Shown in pieces: positions 5,405-8,242 of a stretch of 8,242 bases of DNA; the first letter of the stretch is position 1, and every line of letters begins with the position of its first letter. This stretch comes from an uncultured Actinomycetes bacterium. Lineage in GTDB: Bacteria > Actinomycetota > Thermoleophilia > Solirubrobacterales > Solirubrobacteraceae. The translations under genes were made by a program, and so were the position numbers. Where the stretch lies: NCBI GenBank assembly GCA_937888775.1, contig CALAQT010000356.1, positions 1 to 8,242 of the forward strand, read 5' to 3'. The notes under the pieces were generated by a model. It saw nothing but the letters and a program-made list of their open reading frames with translations, did not search any database and was not told the origin of the DNA.

Positions 5405-6967
5405 ATGGTCTCTGGCGCCGAGGTGCCGGCGGCCCTCGACGAGGTCGTGGTCCTCGATTACGGGGGTCAGTACTCGCAGCTGATCGCGCGGCGCGTGCGC
5501 GAGTGCGGGGTCTTCTCCGAGCTGCTGCCACACCATGTCGGCGCGGCCGAGGTCGCCAGGCGACGACCCAAGGGTGTGATCCTGTCCGGCGGGCCGGCGT
5601 CCGTCTATGCCGACGGCGCGCCGCCGCTGGAGACCGAGCTGCTCGAGCTCGGCATCCCGGTGCTGGGGATCTGTTACGGAATGCAGCTGATCGCGCTCGA
5701 GCTCGGAGGCCAGGTGCAGGGTGCCCAGGTGGGGGAGTTCGGACGCTCCCGCCTGACGGTGCGCGAAACCGGACGACTGCTCGCCGGCACCCCGCACGAG
5801 CAGACCTGCTGGATGTCGCATCGCGACACGGTGTTCTCGCCGCCGCCCGGATTCGACGCGCTGGCCTCTTCGACCGCGTCGCCGGTGGCCGCTTTTGAGT
5901 CGGTGGCGCGTGGCGTGTACGGGATCCAGTTCCACCCCGAGGTGGTGCATACGCCCTACGGACGGCAGGTGCTGACGAACTTCCTGGTGGACATCTGCGG
6001 CTGCGAGCGCAACTGGAGCGCCGCCTCGGTGATCGAGGATCAGATCGACCGGGTCAGGGCTCAGGTCGGCGACGGGCGGGCGATCTGCGGGTTGTCAGGC
6101 GGGGTGGATTCGAGCGTCGCCGCGCTGCTCGTCCACCGCGCGATCGGCGACCGGCTGACGTGCGTGTTCGTCGACCACGGACTGATGCGAAAGAACGAGG
6201 GCGAGCAGGTGATCTCGGCCTTCCGGGATCACTTCCATGTCCCGCTCGTGGCGGTCGACGCCTCCGACCGGTTCCTGGCCCGTCTGCGCGGCGTCAGCGA
6301 TCCTGAGCAGAAGCGCAAGCGGATCGGTGCCGAGTTCATCCGTGTATTCGAGGAAGAGGCCGCCAAGCTCGACGACGTGCAGTTCCTGGTTCAGGGCACG
6401 CTGTACTCCGATGTGATCGAGTCAGGTGGCGGCACCGGAGCCGCGACGATCAAGTCCCATCACAACGTCGGCGGTCTACCGGACGACCTCGAGTTCAAGC
6501 TCGTCGAGCCGCTCCGGGCCCTGTTCAAGGACGAGGTTCGAGCGGTCGGCGCCGAGCTCGGGCTGCCCGAGCGGCTCGTCTGGCGCCAGCCGTTCCCGGG
6601 CCCCGGTCTGGCGATCCGGATCGTCGGCGGCGAGGCCTCCCGCGAGCGGCTTGACACGCTGCGCGAGGCCGACGCGATCCTCCAGGACGAGATCCGCAAG
6701 GCCGGTCTCTACCGTGAGCTGTGGCAGTCGTTCTGCGTGCTCCCGGACATCCGCACCGTCGGGGTCCAGGGAGATGAGCGCACCTACGGGAATGTGATCG
6801 CGATTCGCGCCGTGACCAGCGATGACGCGATGACCGCGGACTGGGCGCGGCTGCCCTACGACCTGCTCGAGCAGATCGCCTCACGGATGATCAACGAGAT
6901 CCGGCCGGTCGGGCGAGTGGTGCTGGATATCACGAGCAAGCCGCCGGGCACGATCGAGTGGGAATAG
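5405..6967 (+). CDS. guaA: GMP synthase (glutamine-hydrolysing)
   Basis: Converts XMP, ATP and glutamine to GMP, AMP and glutamate, the step after IMP dehydrogenase. From ATG 5405 the product is 520 residues, close to the usual 510-525. Order of domains: a class I glutamine amidotransferase (about 12-195; oxyanion/nucleophile motif GICYGM with Cys89; FHPEV with His176 and Glu178), an ATP pyrophosphatase domain with the P-loop LSGGVDSS (229-236), and the C-terminal dimerisation domain ([10 protein letters not shown], ending [12 protein letters not shown]). I chose ATG 5405 because a GGAG (5398-5401) lies close upstream and the homology starts soon after ([14 protein letters not shown]). The same frame is open to a GTG at 5282 inside guaB3 and would add 41 low-complexity residues; GTG 5330 is also possible. 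It ends 10 bp from the oppositely oriented NUDIX gene. Confidence 0.96.
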   Translation: MVSGAEVPAALDEVVVLDYGGQYSQLIARRVRECGVFSELLPHHVGAAEVARRRPKGVILSGGPASVYADGAPPLETELLELGIPVLGICYGMQLIALELGGQVQGAQVGEFGRSRLTVRETGRLLAGTPHEQTCWMSHRDTVFSPPPGFDALASSTASPVAAFESVARGVYGIQFHPEVVHTPYGRQVLTNFLVDICGCERNWSAASVIEDQIDRVRAQVGDGRAICGLSGGVDSSVAALLVHRAIGDRLTCVFVDHGLMRKNEGEQVISAFRDHFHVPLVAVDASDRFLARLRGVSDPEQKRKRIGAEFIRVFEEEAAKLDDVQFLVQGTLYSDVIESGGGTGAATIKSHHNVGGLPDDLEFKLVEPLRALFKDEVRAVGAELGLPERLVWRQPFPGPGLAIRIVGGEASRERLDTLREADAILQDEIRKAGLYRELWQSFCVLPDIRTVGVQGDERTYGNVIAIRAVTSDDAMTADWARLPYDLLEQIASRMINEIRPVGRVVLDITSKPPGTIEWE

Positions 6968-6977
6968 GCCTGGCCCA

Positions 6978-7442
6978 CTAACCGGCGCCGGCCGCCAGCG
7001 CAGCCATGACCGGCGCCACGTACGGGCCCAGGTCGTCGGGCAGCCGGGTGCGGTCAAACCAGCGGGCGACAGCCAGCTCGCCGAGATCGATCGTGACCTC
7101 GGGCGAGGCCAGTCTGGCCTCAAAGCAGTGCACCGTGTCCCGGCGATGGTCCGTCGTGGCCTGCACGATGCCCAGTTCGCGCCAGTGCGCCGCGTTGATC
7201 CCCAGCTCCTCGCCCATCTCACGGCGGGCGCCGGACAGCGGCGGTTCACCGCGCTTCAATGCGCCGCCGGGCAGATCCCAGCTGCGCCGCCCGTAGGTGT
7301 GGCGCACCAGCAACACGCGGTCGCCCTCGACGAGCACGCACTTGACGCCGTTCTTGTGGGGGCGGGTGATCAGCCAGAACACCTGCAGTACGCGGTAGCC
7401 GGTGCGGTAGATGAGGCGGCGGACGATGATCTGGAGCTGCAT
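6978..7442 (-). CDS. NUDIX hydrolase domain protein
   Basis: A 154-residue protein with a complete Nudix box at 60-82 that matches GX5EX7REUXEEXGU exactly (G60, E66, R74, E75, E78, E79, G81), so it should bind divalent metal and cleave a nucleoside diphosphate linked to another group. The substrate cannot be told from sequence. Before the domain is an unusual N-terminal helix (1-28, hydrophobic with spaced Arg, ending [10 protein letters not shown]) that might sit on a membrane surface; then the usual [16 protein letters not shown] strand region and LPGG. It lies tail to tail with guaA and head to head with rplM, so it is its own transcription unit. A TAGTCT box (7454-7449 on the - strand) ends 6 nt before the ATG, suggesting a leaderless message. 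A role in clearing damaged or excess nucleotides would fit, but that is inference. Confidence 0.9.
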   Translation of the reverse strand: MQLQIIVRRLIYRTGYRVLQVFWLITRPHKNGVKCVLVEGDRVLLVRHTYGRRSWDLPGGALKRGEPPLSGARREMGEELGINAAHWRELGIVQATTDHRRDTVHCFEARLASPEVTIDLGELAVARWFDRTRLPDDLGPYVAPVMAALAAGAG

Positions 7443-7448
7443 GCATTC

Positions 7449-7454
7449 AGACTA
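7449..7454 (-). promoter_or_regulatory. Possible -10 of the NUDIX gene
   Basis: Read on the - strand, TAGTCT ends 6 nt before the ATG of the NUDIX gene, which would place the transcript start at or next to the start codon. No Shine-Dalgarno sequence is present, so a leaderless message is plausible. The box is a moderate match and has no clear -35. Confidence 0.3.
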
Positions 7455-7462
7455 GGTGCTTG

Positions 7463-7502
7463 CCGCCATAAGTACGGTCCATCGCGACCGTATTTACGGC
7501 GG
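7463..7502. repeat. 40-bp imperfect palindrome between the NUDIX gene and rplM
   Basis: The arms at 7463-7479 (CCGCCATAAGTACGGTC) and 7486-7502 (GACCGTATTTACGGCGG) are complementary at 15 of 17 positions around the 6-nt centre CATCGC. As RNA from either strand, one of the two mismatches becomes a G-U pair. It lies 20 bp upstream of the NUDIX start, in its expected -35 region, and 35 bp upstream of the likely rplM -10. It may be an operator for a dimeric regulator acting on one or both genes, or an RNA hairpin. No T tract follows on either strand. Confidence 0.7.
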
Positions 7503-7537
7503 TGTGCACTAAGTCTTCGTCTCTCGCGACGAGTCTC

Positions 7538-7543
7538 TATCAT
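7538..7543 (+). promoter_or_regulatory. Likely -10 of the rplM-rpsI operon
   Basis: TATCAT is a good -10 hexamer and would start transcription near 7550, giving a leader of about 34 nt before the L13 ATG at 7584. That leader consists mostly of the hairpin at 7552-7572. No convincing -35 is seen at 16-18 nt upstream. Confidence 0.45.
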
Positions 7544-7551
7544 GGCCCACG

Positions 7552-7572
7552 GCCGCGCGACAGTTGCGCGGC
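7552..7572 (+). promoter_or_regulatory. Hairpin in the rplM leader
   Basis: Arms GCCGCGC (7552-7558) and GCGCGGC (7566-7572) form a perfect 7-bp stem with the loop GACAGTT, ending 11 nt before the rplM ATG. The gene has no Shine-Dalgarno sequence, so this structure may take part in initiation or in feedback control by L13, which is known to repress rplM-rpsI in E. coli. Similarity to the described Bacilli L13 leader cannot be judged here. Confidence 0.5.
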
Positions 7573-7583
7573 TTATGCATGCC

Positions 7584-8018
7584 ATGAAGACTTACGTTGC
7601 CACCCCTGCAGACCGAGAGCGAAACTGGCTCTTGGTCGACGCCTCCGGCCAGACGCTCGGACGGCTTGCCACGCAGATCGCCGATGCGCTGCGCGGAAAG
7701 CGCAAGCCGACCTACACGCCGCACGTCGACACCGGCGACTTCGTGATCGTGGTCAACGCCGAGAAGATCTCGGTGACCGGCAACAAGCGCGCCGAGAAGC
7801 GTTACTACCGCCATTCCGGATATCCGGGCGGCCTGAAGTCGCGCACGCTCGCCGAGATGCTGGATCGCCGGCCCGAGGAGGTCATCCGCCTCGCAGTCAA
7901 GGGCATGCTGCCGCGCAACCGACTGGCGCGAAAGCAACTGACCAAGCTGAAGGTATACGCCGGCCCGGAGCATCCGCACGCCGCCCAGCAGCCGCAACCG
8001 ATGGAGACTGAGCATTGA
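7584..8018 (+). CDS. rplM: Large ribosomal subunit protein L13
   Basis: An early-assembling 23S rRNA-binding protein of the 50S subunit. The 144-residue product begins [20 protein letters not shown], has [14 protein letters not shown] (26-39), a central [12 protein letters not shown] strand, and the L13 signature region [21 protein letters not shown] (105-125). It ends in a short Gln/Pro/His-rich tail. ATG 7584 fits the family start. In-frame ATGs at 7575 and 7542 would add 3 or 14 residues with no homology, and the 7542 codon overlaps the likely -10 box. There is no Shine-Dalgarno site; a hairpin lies just upstream. The stop overlaps the rpsI start codon (TTGA), giving the usual L13-S9 pair. 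Confidence 0.96.
   Translation: MKTYVATPADRERNWLLVDASGQTLGRLATQIADALRGKRKPTYTPHVDTGDFVIVVNAEKISVTGNKRAEKRYYRHSGYPGGLKSRTLAEMLDRRPEEVIRLAVKGMLPRNRLARKQLTKLKVYAGPEHPHAAQQPQPMETEH
8003..8006 (+). promoter_or_regulatory. Shine-Dalgarno site supporting the TTG start of rpsI
   Basis: GGAG inside the end of rplM lies 8 nt before the TTG at 8015, a good spacing. It supports TTG as the rpsI start and coupling of the two ribosomal genes. Confidence 0.6.
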
Positions 8019-8242
8019 CCGAAGCCGAGCACCCTCAGGACGAGCAGCGCAGCGACGAGCAGCCGGACGCGCCCCCCGAGTCCGGTCCGGCCACGCCCGA
8101 GTCCGCCGGAGAGCCCGTGCCTACCGCCGAGCAGGCTGCGCCCGCGCCGGCCGCTGAGGAGCCTGTGCCGGCGGCTGAGGAGCCTGTGCCTGTGCCGGCG
8201 GCTGAGGAGCCTGTGCCTGTGCCGGCGGCTGAGGAGCCTGTG
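8015..8242 (+). CDS. rpsI: Small ribosomal subunit protein S9, N-terminal extension only (cut by window end)
   Basis: The frame starts at TTG 8015, overlaps the rplM stop (TTGA) and stays open to the window end, 76 codons. S9 identity rests on the nearly universal rplM-rpsI gene order; the conserved S9 core is not yet reached. What is visible is an acidic, Pro/Ala/Glu-rich, probably disordered extension: [18 protein letters not shown], then Pro/Glu-rich sequence, and from 8147 four copies of PAAEEPV, two of them followed by PV (9-residue, 27-bp units). Actinobacterial S9 proteins often carry acidic N-terminal extensions of variable length; this one is at least 76 residues. If it is not S9, it would be an unknown acidic repeat protein. 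Confidence 0.8.
   Translation, partial: MTEAEHPQDEQRSDEQPDAPPESGPATPESAGEPVPTAEQAAPAPAAEEPVPAAEEPVPVPAAEEPVPVPAAEEPV
8147..8242 (+). repeat. Tandem PAAEEPV(PV) coding repeats in the rpsI extension
   Basis: Units start at 8147 (21 bp), 8168 (27 bp), 8195 (27 bp) and 8222 (running off the window). The last three are identical at the DNA level over their shared length, and the first differs only by GCC for GCG. The CCT codons and near-perfect DNA identity indicate recent slippage or unequal-crossover expansion rather than conserved protein sequence. Confidence 0.9.

Noticed and set aside
6968..6977. Bidirectional terminator between guaA and the NUDIX gene
   Set aside because: The gap is only 10 bp and neither gene end shows a clear stem with a T tract, so nothing can be supported.
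7128..7583. Long upstream extension of L13 to position 7128
   Set aside because: The frame is open but runs antisense through the NUDIX gene and the promoter region; L13 homology begins exactly at the ATG at 7584.

Overview
The window is a high-GC housekeeping segment from an actinobacterium-like chromosome. GC-rich codon choice, a GuaB3-type IMP dehydrogenase relative, GTG and TTG starts, and a long acidic extension on ribosomal protein S9 all fit Actinomycetota. Protein character suggests the deep-branching Thermoleophilia/Solirubrobacterales side, but that placement is inference from memory of the families. No mobile element, CRISPR array, tRNA or rRNA was seen.

Layout, left to right on the + strand: an HU DNA-binding protein (15-287) with a strong ribosome binding site and a hairpin after it; pyrF, orotidine-5'-phosphate decarboxylase (to 1291), whose N-terminal homology runs upstream of its only usable start codon; a tightly overlapping three-gene set of a LysM protein, a secreted D-Ala-D-Ala carboxypeptidase and a PfkB-family sugar kinase (1373-3872), joined by two 4-nt stop/start overlaps; a 268-bp gap with two copies of a 48-bp repeat, an extended -10 promoter and an 18-codon leader ORF that ends on the guaB3 start codon; then guaB3 and guaA (4141-6967), which together would convert IMP to GMP. 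A NUDIX hydrolase lies on the - strand (6978-7442), tail to tail with guaA. A 141-bp divergent region follows, holding a 40-bp imperfect palindrome and a second hairpin, and then rplM (L13) and the start of rpsI (S9), cut by the window end inside a repeat-rich acidic N-terminal extension.

Functionally there are four blocks: nucleoid (HU), pyrimidine/purine synthesis (pyrF; guaB3-guaA), cell wall plus sugar phosphate metabolism (LysM-dacF-pfkB), and ribosome (rplM-rpsI). I do not see an undescribed multi-gene system. The items most worth a second look are regulatory or start-site oddities: the leader ORF coupled to guaB3, two promoters with identical -10 to ATG spacing, the upstream 48-bp repeats, the palindrome between the NUDIX gene and rplM, the repeat-expanded S9 extension and the missing pyrF start.
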